The notes: a model not told the origin generated them from the letters alone. DNA of 22,077 nucleotides from Candidatus Heimdallarchaeota archaeon (GCA_030668165.1 DAOUUM010000008.1:1-22077); one strand, 5' to 3'; counted from the stretch's first letter, positions 1 to 7,265 are shown. Numbers and translations are program-made.

Positions 1-2
1 AT

Positions 3-227
3 GCAGAGACGATAGGTGAATTGAATAAGGAGAATTCTGTTTCCATATTATCCTTATTCGGATGGGGTACGGGTTGGGTTTACATGGATACTGTGGATTC
101 GTCAGATTATACGGAATTGATACGAGAATCAATCGATCGCTTGATTAAAAAAGGTCATGAAACAAGTAAATTGGAAGAATTATATGATCAGTATAACGAA
201 CTAGTTGAGAAATTAGAGGAGGATTGA
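3..227 (+). CDS. small hypothetical protein, probably 5'-truncated by the window edge
   Basis: I do not recognise this protein. The reading frame is open from base 3 to the TGA at 225-227. A TTG at 21 would give 68 residues, but it sits only one base after a GGTGA (15-19), too close for a normal Shine-Dalgarno spacing, so the true start may lie upstream of the window. The N-terminal part has a Gly/Trp-rich stretch (FGWGTGWVYMD). The C-terminal half is a charged predicted helix rich in Glu, Lys and Leu (from about TELIRESIDRL to EKLEED) and may form a coiled coil. In another frame, bases 1-15 read ATG CAG AGA CGA TAG, which could instead be the tail of an upstream gene; then GGTGA would overlap its stop. 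A fairly clean ORF of this length suggests a real gene, but no function can be assigned. Confidence 0.45.
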   Translation, partial: AETIGELNKENSVSILSLFGWGTGWVYMDTVDSSDYTELIRESIDRLIKKGHETSKLEELYDQYNELVEKLEED

Positions 228-248
228 TTTGTTAATAAATACTATCAG

Positions 249-362
249 ATGAAACTAAAATTCCCTAATTCAATTATTAGTGAGGTATATACAATCACAT
301 ATGATTGGTGTGAATTAACTATTATTGGTAAAGAAGTGTTCTCGGTTTTTGAATCTAATTGA
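249..362 (+). CDS. possible 37-aa ORF in frame with the preceding gene (doubtful)
   Basis: After the TGA at 225-227 the same frame stays open for 44 codons up to TGA 360-362. The only ATG in it (249) gives a 37-residue product beginning MKLKFPNSIISEV. No Shine-Dalgarno lies at a suitable distance before that ATG. The stretch could be a small gene, the decayed end of a longer version of the preceding gene split by a stop codon, or chance in AT-rich DNA. I recognise no motif. Confidence 0.15.
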   Translation: MKLKFPNSIISEVYTITYDWCELTIIGKEVFSVFESN

Positions 363-613
363 AATCCATGGTTATTTGAGAAGGGAATAATTTTATCAAC
401 TATTTATATAAACTTTCGAGTTTGTCTACTATCAAGCACTTAGGTTTCATTATTTTCATTCCATATTTTATTTAGTAGAAATTCTGTATTTTGGCCTTAT
501 GTTCCGTAATATATTGCTTGAAGGTTGTACTGTTTTGAATTATTATTTCTTCCATCCATTACAATATAATACAAATTGGGTTCTTTTTAAAGGATTATGC
601 AAGCTATCCCAAG
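363..613. other. non-coding AT-rich intergenic region with one TATA-like element
   Basis: I see no convincing ORF, tRNA or C/D-box motif here. A TATA-like stretch (TTTATATAAA, 403-412) is the strongest promoter-like signal; on the plus strand it would fire near 430-440, but no gene follows in that direction, so any product would be a short non-coding RNA or nothing. The right part (540-613) is the 3' flank of the minus-strand nob1 gene, and its A/T runs could help end that transcript. Confidence 0.35.
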
Positions 614-1099
614 TTAACGCCATACACGCTTAAATTTATTATGACCACATGTTTCACATTCATCGATGGTTCGGGAAAATTTTGAATTACAGGCAAGACA
701 GATGAAGCTATATTCTCTTCTCTTGTTTCCTTTGCTGGTTTTCATACCCATGGTTTTCATCTTCAATTGATGAGCAATATTTTTCAGTCCATAATCATCG
801 GTGATGATCATTACCTCATCATGCTCACTCAGTGAAAGTGCCAGTGCCAGTACCTCTACATCCTGGGGAGATAGTCTTGTTTGACCCATTGATCTGGCGA
901 GGTCATTTATTTTTTGTATGTATATTTTCTCAGGATGTAATGTTATTACCTTTTGGTTTGCCAGTGCAAGATCCATCACATTCTTAGCGTTGTAACTCTT
1001 GACCTCATCAAGGATACTGGATGGAATATAGATATCTCCCTCGATTTCAGGTAGATAGGATATATTCATAAAAATTCCAGAATCAATGACTATCTTCAT
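614..1099 (-). CDS. nob1: rRNA maturation endonuclease Nob1 (PIN domain plus zinc ribbon)
   Basis: Nob1 is the endoribonuclease that trims the 3' end of pre-16S (eukaryotic pre-18S) rRNA in late small-subunit assembly. The 161-aa protein has the archaeal two-part layout. A PIN nuclease domain covers residues 1-115, with the acidic metal-binding residues expected of the fold: D6 (VIDSG), E32 (LDEV), D80 (SPQDVEVLALAL) and D101/D102 (ITDDYGL). A C-terminal zinc ribbon has C134xxC137 and C148xxC151. Length fits archaeal Nob1. It is the last gene of a minus-strand cluster with FAU-1 and UbiX, 18 bp after the ubiX stop. The sequence GCTGATC just before its ATG resembles the GGTGATC Shine-Dalgarno and recurs before the 73-aa gene at 1901. 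Identification is confident; it is not a free VapC-type toxin, because it carries the zinc ribbon and has no antitoxin partner. Confidence 0.92.
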   Translation of the reverse strand: MKIVIDSGIFMNISYLPEIEGDIYIPSSILDEVKSYNAKNVMDLALANQKVITLHPEKIYIQKINDLARSMGQTRLSPQDVEVLALALSLSEHDEVMIITDDYGLKNIAHQLKMKTMGMKTSKGNKRREYSFICLACNSKFSRTIDECETCGHNKFKRVWR

Positions 1100-1117
1100 A
1101 TTGATCAGCTCTAGGTT

Positions 1118-1678
1118 CTATTTACTTGGATCCCATGGTTCGAATAAATCATGATCCACATCAAACATATTCAATACCTTACCAGTGATAAAATTAATTA
1201 GATCATCCACTGTTTTGGGTTTGAAATAATAGCCTGGTGAGGCAGGCATTATAATTGCCCCGGCATCCTTTGCACGTAACATATTCTCAAGATGTATCCT
1301 GTGCAGTGGTGTCTCTCTGAGCAGTAGTAATAATTTCCTATTCTCTTTCAACATTACATCAGCAGCTCTATGAATAAGATTCTCCGTGTATCCCGTGGCA
1401 ATTGCTGCAAGTGTCTTCATCGAGCATGGAGCAATTATCATTCCGTCTATTTTCGATGTTCCAGAAGCGATTGATGAGCCAATGTCGTTTAGATCATATG
1501 TTTTTCTGGCCAGTTGAAGTATTGGTTCAATGGGAGCTGATATTTCATGGGACATCACTTTTTTTGCACTGTCGGATACAATCAGATCCACCTCGTGTTT
1601 GTGTACTACCAGTTGCTCCAGAATTCTTAATCCATATTGAACACCTGATGCACCGGTTATTGCCAGTATTAGATTCAT
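1118..1678 (-). CDS. ubiX: flavin prenyltransferase, UbiX/Pad1 family
   Basis: UbiX joins a dimethylallyl group to FMN, making the prenylated FMN cofactor of UbiD-type decarboxylases. The 186-aa protein matches the family from end to end: the N-terminal flavoprotein motif ITGASG (residues 7-12), the AP(C)SMKTLAAIATG flavin-site stretch around 83-96, ENLIHRAADVMLKE (99-112), the RETP motif (121-124) and PASPGYYFKP near 145-154, which forms the phosphate/prenyl side of the active site. An ATG start is placed one base after the upstream stop, and GAGG inside the upstream gene serves as ribosome binding site. Its partner decarboxylase UbiD is not in the window. The neighbours Nob1 and FAU-1 are RNA enzymes, so the grouping looks like shared transcription, not a pathway. 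Confidence 0.93.
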   Translation of the reverse strand: MNLILAITGASGVQYGLRILEQLVVHKHEVDLIVSDSAKKVMSHEISAPIEPILQLARKTYDLNDIGSSIASGTSKIDGMIIAPCSMKTLAAIATGYTENLIHRAADVMLKENRKLLLLLRETPLHRIHLENMLRAKDAGAIIMPASPGYYFKPKTVDDLINFITGKVLNMFDVDHDLFEPWDPSK

Positions 1679-1679
1679 C

Positions 1680-1901
1680 TTAATTCCTCAGAGACCACAG
1701 AAAGCCACCCTTTCCAATCTCACGATTTATTCTTCCCATGCGTAACAGTTCCAGTCCTGCAGAGATAACTTCAGTTCCACTATTACACCCAGTACACAGA
1801 TCAGGAAATTGTGTGGTATACTCTAATATTTCAGCGGTTCTTAATTTTCTTTTTGTATTCTTCAAGATTTCAAGAAAACAATCCAGATTTCTTTTTATCA
1901 T
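1680..1901 (-). CDS. 73-aa CxxC protein, possible winged-helix fold
   Basis: I do not recognise this family. The ATG start at 1901 lies 8 bp after the FAU-1 stop and is preceded by a GCTGATC Shine-Dalgarno-like sequence; the stop is one base before ubiX, so it is surely cotranscribed with both. The middle has a C-TG-C pair (PDLCTGCNSG). The order of a helix (TAEILEYTT), a second helix (TEVISAGLELLRMGRI) and a short hairpin-like tail (GKGGFLWSL) resembles a small winged helix-turn-helix, which I infer only from the pattern of residues. One CxxC pair could bind metal as a dimer or be redox-active. A regulator or RNA-binding partner of the neighbouring enzymes is possible but unproven. Confidence 0.75.
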   Translation of the reverse strand: MIKRNLDCFLEILKNTKRKLRTAEILEYTTQFPDLCTGCNSGTEVISAGLELLRMGRINREIGKGGFLWSLRN

Positions 1902-1909
1902 TCGATCAG

Positions 1910-3340
1910 CTATTCAAATTTAACAATTATCTCATCATCTTCGTTTTCAAGTGAATCAATGGCTATACCTAGGATTTCGGCAAGTTTATCGTCCATCTCC
2001 TCGGTAATCATACCCTTCTCAAGCATGTTAATATTATTCTTTGTTCGTGTGCTTTTGATTATCTCCTTGGTAACTGAATTCTTGTAAATATTTACACCCA
2101 TGTCAAAAGCTCGAACTCTGCCTCTAAATACCAGATCCATAGGAGTAACCAGTTGTAGCCTCTCTCCGATTTTTTCGTTTGTCTCATGTGAGTAGTATTT
2201 GTAATGGACAACCCAAGTTCCAGGAGATAGAATTGTCTCCTTGATATCATTCTTGGATACGGTGAAATTACCAATTTTATTCTCATTTTCCAAAATCTTT
2301 TTGGTTTTGATTGTATCTTCAATGGATACTATATCACCCAAACTTACCTCATCTTTGCCACCATCACTGAAAATGAATTCTGCTCTGATATGATTATTCT
2401 CTGTGTAATGATCATCCAGAATCATATTGTTCAGTACTTTGGCCATCTCATTTGGATCCAGCTTATCTATGAAATGTTGTGCGAATTCAAGAGTGAATCC
2501 ACTTGCCATGGAGTATGATTTGAATGAGTGGAAGCCAGGTATAATGGGCCCTGATTCAGCTATTATCTCATCAAAATATTGTTTTGATGCATAACCAAGT
2601 ATCATCTCAGTTTGAACATCACCTGAAACCAGTCTTCTGGGTTCAGACATGGATAATCTCTCCTCAGATATTCGATCCCAAAGCTCAAGATGCTGGGAGA
2701 TCTCAAATTCCAGATCCTCACGACTGGCGGCAAGCGAATTTGTACGTAGTATTAATCCAAAACCCTTCGGTAATAATTCTTTTCCAAGCTCATGCAGACG
2801 TTTTCGATCTGCACCTTTGATTTTCCTTGATATCCTTACAAAATTGGAGCCTACTTCCAAAATACAATAATTTCCACTTAGAGTAAGTATTTGAGAGCAT
2901 ACCGGTAATTTATCCACCTCGGTTGATAATTCCTTAATCTGTAGTAATAACCTATCACCAACATTGGACTCCGCATTGAATAGTATTCCCTTAATCTCTC
3001 CTCCTAGATCAATGATTGCTAATCTTTTACGATAGATATATTTGGTAACCTCAGCTAGATAAATCGAATCTCTATGTACATCATGATTAAATACTATGCT
3101 ATCGGGTAAGGTAGCCTGCAAATTCTTGACAATCTTAGTTACTGCGGATCCAACTCCCTTGATAACGATTCCCTCTCTTTTTTCCATATCAGAGATATGC
3201 ACATCATGTGGGGTGATATTTCCTGAATCAATCATCTCAGCTGAGGGAACGGAGGGAATTATTGACATATCCTCATTCTCCTCTAATAATTTAGCCAGTG
3301 CCTTATCATATATTGAATCAATTCTAATTGATACTGTCAT
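1910..3340 (-). CDS. fau-1: FAU-1-type ribonuclease / AU-rich RNA-binding protein (RNase E/G-like plus DUF402)
   Basis: FAU-1 proteins are the archaeal relatives of bacterial RNase E/G; they bind AU-rich RNA and have been linked to 5S rRNA maturation. This 476-aa protein shows the RNase E/G-like part at about residues 85-205: SIYLAEVTKY leading into IIDLGGEIKGILFN (109-122, where the S1-like barrel lies), VGDRLLLQIKE (127-137), the hallmark SRKIKGADRKRL (171-182) and GFGLILRTNS (193-202). The C-terminal half carries the DUF402 barrel, with PGTWVVHYKYYS and a RLQLVTPMDLVFRGRVRAFDMGV-like strand pattern typical of the domain. Length agrees with the family. The ATG has no Shine-Dalgarno, but a TATATG element 29 bp upstream suggests a leaderless transcript that opens this operon. 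Family call is confident; the precise RNA target is not known here. Confidence 0.88.
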   Translation of the reverse strand: MTVSIRIDSIYDKALAKLLEENEDMSIIPSVPSAEMIDSGNITPHDVHISDMEKREGIVIKGVGSAVTKIVKNLQATLPDSIVFNHDVHRDSIYLAEVTKYIYRKRLAIIDLGGEIKGILFNAESNVGDRLLLQIKELSTEVDKLPVCSQILTLSGNYCILEVGSNFVRISRKIKGADRKRLHELGKELLPKGFGLILRTNSLAASREDLEFEISQHLELWDRISEERLSMSEPRRLVSGDVQTEMILGYASKQYFDEIIAESGPIIPGFHSFKSYSMASGFTLEFAQHFIDKLDPNEMAKVLNNMILDDHYTENNHIRAEFIFSDGGKDEVSLGDIVSIEDTIKTKKILENENKIGNFTVSKNDIKETILSPGTWVVHYKYYSHETNEKIGERLQLVTPMDLVFRGRVRAFDMGVNIYKNSVTKEIIKSTRTKNNINMLEKGMITEEMDDKLAEILGIAIDSLENEDDEIIVKFE

Positions 3341-3363
3341 CTACAAATCAAAATTCATGGTAA

Positions 3364-3370
3364 CATATAA
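3364..3370 (-). promoter_or_regulatory. TATA-like box of the fau-1 operon
   Basis: On the minus strand this reads TTATATG, with the box beginning about 29 bases before the fau-1 ATG. That distance would put the transcription start at or next to the start codon, which agrees with the absence of a Shine-Dalgarno there. Confidence 0.45.
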
Positions 3371-3482
3371 TTTGTTTTTGATATACTATGTAATTCAAAA
3401 GCAATTCTTTGAGCTAACTGACGTGATTATCTTTATTTAATCCTACTAATTACGGGTGAGTGAATTGAAAAGATAATAGAAG

Positions 3483-3488
3483 AAAAAA
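3483..3488 (-). terminator. oligo-T terminator of tRNA-Pro
   Basis: The base after the tRNA discriminator is followed on the minus strand by a run of six T, then a further pyrimidine-rich stretch (CTTCTATTATCTTTTC). Archaeal RNA polymerase stops at such T runs. The T run begins immediately after the mature 3' end, so the primary transcript would need very little 3' trimming. Confidence 0.55.
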
Positions 3489-3562
3489 TGAGCTCAGAGG
3501 GATTCGAACCCCCGAGCAATCCGACCCAAACGGATCATGATACCAGGCTTCACTATGAGCTC
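3489..3562 (-). tRNA. tRNA-Pro (anticodon UGG)
   Basis: The minus strand folds into a full 74-nt cloverleaf. The acceptor stem GAGCTCA/TGAGCTC has seven perfect pairs, followed by T8-A9. The D arm is GTGA/TCAT with a loop holding GG. The anticodon stem ATCCG/CGGAT encloses the loop TTTGGGT, giving anticodon TGG (UGG), which reads proline codons. The variable loop is TGCTC. The T arm is GGGGG/CCCTC around TTCGAAT. The discriminator base is A, as expected for proline. CCA is not encoded, so it must be added after transcription, and there is no intron. Both ends of the gene carry the same 8-bp palindrome TGAGCTCA. A single tRNA-Pro(UGG) could read all four CCN codons by wobble. Confidence 0.97.
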
Positions 3563-3611
3563 ATTATTGTATGTGTCTACGGATTAAACCGTCTACACTA
3601 GTTGAAACCCA

Positions 3612-3621
3612 CAGTTATATG
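3612..3621 (-). promoter_or_regulatory. candidate TATA box for tRNA-Pro
   Basis: The minus strand contains GCATATAACT about 50-59 bases before the tRNA 5' end, the best TATA-like element in the 190-bp gap to the next gene. It predicts a 5' leader of roughly 25-30 nt removed by RNase P. No gene is convincing in this gap. Confidence 0.3.
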
Positions 3622-3754
3622 CGGTCTCATTTTCAAGGGAACTATCGAAATTTATTAACTCATCGATAGCAAGCGCGGGAATAGTCAAATCGGATTTACC
3701 AAACAGCTCGGAGCTTGGAGAAAGACACATAAGGTTCCTGTTCTTGATTAATTT

Positions 3755-4360
3755 GTGATTATCCCCCTTGATCAAGTAGTCAATAGAATGGATGAGATTG
3801 TGAGAAGGGTACTTGGGGGTGAGATATTTATTTATCCCACAGATACCATAGCAGGAATTGGATGTATTGGTAGTAATCTAAATAGTGTGGAGAGATTGTT
3901 TGAGATCAAACAAAGAGATCTTGACAAACCGATATCCTATGCCTTTTCTGATACCGATCATATATTTGATTTTGCTAATATATCGGATGAGTATCGTGGA
4001 ATACTTGATCTATTACCTGGACCACTAACCCTTATTCTGAATAGAAAAGAATATAGTACTGATCTTTATGGAATTGATTCAGATACTATCGGTGTGAGAG
4101 TTCCCAAGGGAGATTGGTTTTTACAGTTAATCAGGGCAGTGGGATATCCAATTGTTACAACTAGTGCAAACATCTCGGGAGAGCTGCCATCAGGATCTGT
4201 ATTTGCGATAAATAACGAATTGAAGGAGAGGGTGGATTTTATAATATCATGGGAAGGAACTCTAAGTGAACAAGCTTCCACAATCGTATCATTGACTAAG
4301 GAATTAAAAATAATTAGAGAGGGAAAAATAACAAGGGATATAATAATGTCACTATTATAA
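3755..4360 (+). CDS. threonylcarbamoyl-AMP synthase (Sua5/YciO/YrdC domain)
   Basis: The YrdC domain makes threonylcarbamoyl-AMP from threonine, bicarbonate and ATP, the first step of t6A37 formation on ANN-decoding tRNAs; the KEOPS complex then transfers the group. The 201-aa protein is a stand-alone YrdC domain: IYPTDTIAGIGC (residues 26-37), the nucleotide-binding KQRDLDKPIS (52-61, the family's KxR...K.S pattern), LLPGPLTLIL, GVRVP, and TTSANISG (135-142). The C-terminal Sua5 extension of the long form is absent, so this is the short TsaC/YciO-like type. I kept the GTG at 3755, since an in-frame TAA lies four bases before it; an ATG at 3788 is an alternative but would shorten the N-terminal strand. 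No Shine-Dalgarno is evident. It ends 2 bp from the convergent coiled-coil gene. Confidence 0.9.
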   Translation: MIIPLDQVVNRMDEIVRRVLGGEIFIYPTDTIAGIGCIGSNLNSVERLFEIKQRDLDKPISYAFSDTDHIFDFANISDEYRGILDLLPGPLTLILNRKEYSTDLYGIDSDTIGVRVPKGDWFLQLIRAVGYPIVTTSANISGELPSGSVFAINNELKERVDFIISWEGTLSEQASTIVSLTKELKIIREGKITRDIIMSLL

Positions 4361-4362
4361 AT

Positions 4363-4764
4363 TTAACTCATCATACCTTCTACGCGGGAAACTCTATCTT
4401 CCAACTCGCTAATAATTTTTTCTAATTTAGTTATCTTACTCAATAATTGACCAAATCTGGGATCATCTGCAGCAACTGCATCGCCAGTATCCGAGGCACT
4501 CTGAACATCAGGATCCTGAGATAAAAGATGGGCTATTTGTGAGACTAATTCTTTGTGAATTAGTTTAATCTGAAAATCATTAATGTTTAGATTAATGGTT
4601 TCAAGAAGTGTTTCCAAATTTGATAACAGATTCTTTCTATCAAATCTAGTGACAGCCATTTCTGCCTCTGTTATTGCTTCTAATTTAATGCGTAACATCC
4701 ATTGACCGGATTCATTCTCTAAGACACAGGAAAGTTTAGTTCCCGAGATTTTTACTGCATACAT
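4363..4764 (-). CDS. hypothetical protein with C-terminal coiled coil
   Basis: I do not recognise this protein of about 133 residues. The first 60 residues look like a small beta-rich domain (YAVKISGTKLSCVLENESG, then WMLRIKLEAI). A helical middle follows, then a flexible acidic linker (SASDTGDAVAADDP) and a heptad-like tail (LLSKITKLEKIISELEDRVSRVEGMM) with hydrophobic residues at regular spacing, a likely dimerising coiled coil. The frame can start at a TTG (4773) or the ATG at 4764. I prefer the ATG, because a TATAATTC element lies about 28 bp upstream of it and no Shine-Dalgarno exists, which suggests a leaderless mRNA starting at the ATG. It is a single-gene unit, tail to tail with the Sua5-type gene and divergent from topA. 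Confidence 0.75.
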   Translation of the reverse strand: MYAVKISGTKLSCVLENESGQWMLRIKLEAITEAEMAVTRFDRKNLLSNLETLLETINLNINDFQIKLIHKELVSQIAHLLSQDPDVQSASDTGDAVAADDPRFGQLLSKITKLEKIISELEDRVSRVEGMMS

Positions 4765-4784
4765 AATACTCAATTCAAAACTCG

Positions 4785-4792
4785 GAATTATA
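4785..4792 (-). promoter_or_regulatory. TATA-like box of the coiled-coil gene
   Basis: The minus strand reads TATAATTC, with the first T about 28 bases before the ATG at 4764. This is the geometry of a leaderless archaeal promoter and argues for that ATG over the TTG nine bases upstream of it. Confidence 0.4.
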
Positions 4793-4877
4793 GAACAAAA
4801 ACCTTTTTTTCACACATGTAATTTCGCAACTTTTTTTAGTGAATTTTCAAACAAAAATATAGAGGCGAATTATACCT

Positions 4878-7265
4878 TTGAGCAAAGCTGTGGAACAATA
4901 TCTTATTGATGTTCCAAAATATGTACAATCCAAACCATATACCTTTGGTATTGCAGAAAAACCAAGTGCAGCAAAAAGACTTGCACAGACACTCGATGTG
5001 AAGGCAAAAGAATTCTCAATCAAGGTAACAAAAAAAGGAACGGTTCTTCATATTGTCAAAGGTTGGCTGATCACTAAGAATAAGGAAAGAATTGTAATTC
5101 TATCAGCTCTTGGTCATCTTTTCACCTTGGTTCAGGATGGATCGGGTTGGCAGTATCCAGTTTATGATTTCAAATGGGTACCCATAAGTCAGGCATCAAA
5201 TAAATTGGATCAGAAATTTAATAACAGAATTGAGGCCACCATTGAGGCCATTAGACAATTGGCTAATTCTGCAGAAAAATATCTAGTACTTACAGATTAT
5301 GATGAGGAGGGTGAAGTTATCGGTGCACTTACCCTGACACAATTGGTTAATAATGATGCATTGAATCAGACAAGGCGTCTTAAGTTCTCATCATTTGCTA
5401 AAAAAGAAATCAATAATGCATATGATATGGCAAGATCAAAGAGTACCGCAGGTGAGATCAATTTAGGGATGTACAATCGTGGATTGATGAGACACTATCT
5501 GGATTGGTTGTGGGGTATAAATCTTTCACGAGCCCTGATGCTATCGCTTAAAAATTACTCAGGTAGATATCATACATTATCTACAGGACGAGTTCAGGGA
5601 CCAACACTCTCTTTTGTGGCCAAACGACAGCTTGAGATTGATACCTATGTTCCAATTCCAAGATTTAAGATACAAATTATCCTTAAGAAATATCCCGATT
5701 TGGCAGTAAATCACAAAAAGGGATTCATTGATCAATTAAATCCAGCTGAAAAGGTATACTCCTCAATTAAGGGTAAAGATGGCTTGATTGAAGAGATTGT
5801 GAAGAATAAAAGGAAAATAAGTCCCCCTGCTCCATACAATTTGTCTTCCCTACAGAGTGATGCCTATAGATATCACAAGATAACACCCTCAAATACTCTT
5901 CGTGCTGCTGAGGCACTGTATCTGGATGCAGCTATATCCTACCCAAGGACAAGTAGTGAGCAGTATCCACCCGATATGGATCATTTGGAAATTTTGACAA
6001 AAATAGGTGGAAGAGCTGGATTTAAAACTATTGTAAAGGATATTTTTACCAAAAACAAAAAATTAGTTCCCAAGATCGGTAAGAAAACAGATCCTGCACA
6101 CCCATGTATACATCCAACCGATCAACTACCAACTAAATTAAGTGGATACAATAAAAAAATCTATGAATTGATTGTTCACCGATACTTCGCAACATTTGGT
6201 AAGGATGCTGTTCAAGAGAGCAACAGAGTGAATTTCACCATAGATAAGGAAGAATTTTATCTCCAGGGAAGTCGACTCGTTACAAAAGGTTGGAGGGCAT
6301 GGAGTGGGGTGCAGGGAAACACCGCTAAGACTGAATTACCCAAATTAAAGGAGGGTCAGACACTAGCCGTTTCAGCATCAGAACTGATTAAATCATTTAC
6401 ACAACCAGCACCCCAATATAATCAGTCCTCTTTACTTAAAGAGATGGAAAACAATGAACTGGGTACCAAGGCAACCCGTTCAGAAATTATTCAAAGCATA
6501 ATAAATCGAAAATATATGCAGGGAGACCCAATTCATGTCACCCCAATTGGGATGATTGTAAACGAGGTACTCGAAAATTACAGTCCCCAGGTAATCTCTG
6601 TAGAACTATCAAGAGAATTGGAGAGAATGGGTGATCTGGTCGAGCAGGGTATCAATGAGAATTCCGATAGTATATTCTCATTATCCGATGCAATTGTACA
6701 GGGTATACTGCATCTTCACAGAATGCTGGCTGATTTGAAATCCAATGAACAACAGATGGGAAGTCTGATTGATCATGGTCTAAGAACTCAACGCAAACAG
6801 GAACTCATTATTGAAACATGTAATGTCTGTAACGAGGGAAATTTGAAAATAATAAGAAGCCAATCCACTGGAAAGAGGTTTGTTGGTTGTACCCTATATT
6901 TTGACAATCAGAGATGTACCAACACATTCCCCCTTCCCCAACGAGGACGACTGGAAAAAACTAAAGACAAATGTAAGGCAGATGGTTTTCCACAGTTAAG
7001 AGTGCATGGAGGTAAAAAGCCATGGTTACTCTGTCTTAATCCTGAATGTCCCATTAGGGAAGAATACCTCAAGAACATCGAAAATAGAAAGAAGGAATCG
7101 AAGAAGAAAGCTCCTGCTTTGAAAAAAGATGGGTCCGAGATAAAGATCAAAAAGACTAGACTTAAAGGGAAACCCAAGAAGAAACCTTCTGTTTCTAAAA
7201 AAGATCAGTTGGAAATAAAGATCAAAAAGACTAAACTAAAAGGGAAAGTGAGGTCAAATAAATGA
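4878..7265 (+). CDS. topA: type IA DNA topoisomerase (archaeal topoisomerase I/III type)
   Basis: This 795-aa enzyme relaxes or unlinks DNA by cutting one strand through a 5'-phosphotyrosine bond. The TOPRIM domain starts with GIAEKPSAAKRLA (about 24-36, catalytic Glu in AEKPS) and has the metal-binding DYDEEGE at 140-146. The GRVQGPTLSFVAKRQL segment precedes the catalytic tyrosine, Y355 in SYPRTSSEQYP. HPCIHPTDQLP and the GTKATRSEIIQ segment of the DNA-binding core follow. From C648 on there are Cys-rich zinc ribbons: CxxC at 648/651, then CTLYFDNQRC, and CKADG...CLNPEC. The last 55 residues are very basic and contain a 25-residue tandem duplication. The start is TTG; GAGG 12 bases upstream is a weak Shine-Dalgarno. 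No helicase domain is present, so this is not reverse gyrase. Confidence 0.93.
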   Translation: MSKAVEQYLIDVPKYVQSKPYTFGIAEKPSAAKRLAQTLDVKAKEFSIKVTKKGTVLHIVKGWLITKNKERIVILSALGHLFTLVQDGSGWQYPVYDFKWVPISQASNKLDQKFNNRIEATIEAIRQLANSAEKYLVLTDYDEEGEVIGALTLTQLVNNDALNQTRRLKFSSFAKKEINNAYDMARSKSTAGEINLGMYNRGLMRHYLDWLWGINLSRALMLSLKNYSGRYHTLSTGRVQGPTLSFVAKRQLEIDTYVPIPRFKIQIILKKYPDLAVNHKKGFIDQLNPAEKVYSSIKGKDGLIEEIVKNKRKISPPAPYNLSSLQSDAYRYHKITPSNTLRAAEALYLDAAISYPRTSSEQYPPDMDHLEILTKIGGRAGFKTIVKDIFTKNKKLVPKIGKKTDPAHPCIHPTDQLPTKLSGYNKKIYELIVHRYFATFGKDAVQESNRVNFTIDKEEFYLQGSRLVTKGWRAWSGVQGNTAKTELPKLKEGQTLAVSASELIKSFTQPAPQYNQSSLLKEMENNELGTKATRSEIIQSIINRKYMQGDPIHVTPIGMIVNEVLENYSPQVISVELSRELERMGDLVEQGINENSDSIFSLSDAIVQGILHLHRMLADLKSNEQQMGSLIDHGLRTQRKQELIIETCNVCNEGNLKIIRSQSTGKRFVGCTLYFDNQRCTNTFPLPQRGRLEKTKDKCKADGFPQLRVHGGKKPWLLCLNPECPIREEYLKNIENRKKESKKKAPALKKDGSEIKIKKTRLKGKPKKKPSVSKKDQLEIKIKKTKLKGKVRSNK
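7101..7250 (+). repeat. 75-bp tandem duplication inside the topoisomerase tail
   Basis: Two adjacent 25-codon units (7101-7175 and 7176-7250) encode near-identical lysine-rich peptides. Both contain K-K-K at the start, KKD in the middle, EIKIKKT, then a basic residue followed by LKGK. The DNA is also similar, with a shared block ATAAAGATCAAAAAGACTA in both units. It looks like an in-frame duplication kept as a DNA- or RNA-binding tail. Confidence 0.9.

Noticed and set aside
614..1099. PIN-domain toxin (VapC) interpretation
   Set aside because: The C-terminal zinc ribbon, the archaeal Nob1 length and the lack of an antitoxin gene favour the rRNA endonuclease.
1910..3340. Pelota/release-factor interpretation of the 476-aa protein
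   Set aside because: The SRKI and GLILRT segments and the DUF402 pattern fit the RNase E/G-like FAU-1 family instead.
3096..3440. 114-aa plus-strand ORF opposite the start of fau-1
   Set aside because: It is antisense to a conserved gene and runs through its promoter; the composition is not protein-like.
3705..3715. AGCTC-G-GAGCT palindrome as a possible terminator or operator
   Set aside because: A one-base centre cannot form a stable hairpin loop and no T run follows on either strand; I cannot support a role.
3593..3775. 60-aa minus-strand ORF between tRNA-Pro and the Sua5-type gene
   Set aside because: It needs a TTG start without ribosome site, overlaps the start of a well-supported gene and the likely tRNA promoter, and has no recognisable motif.
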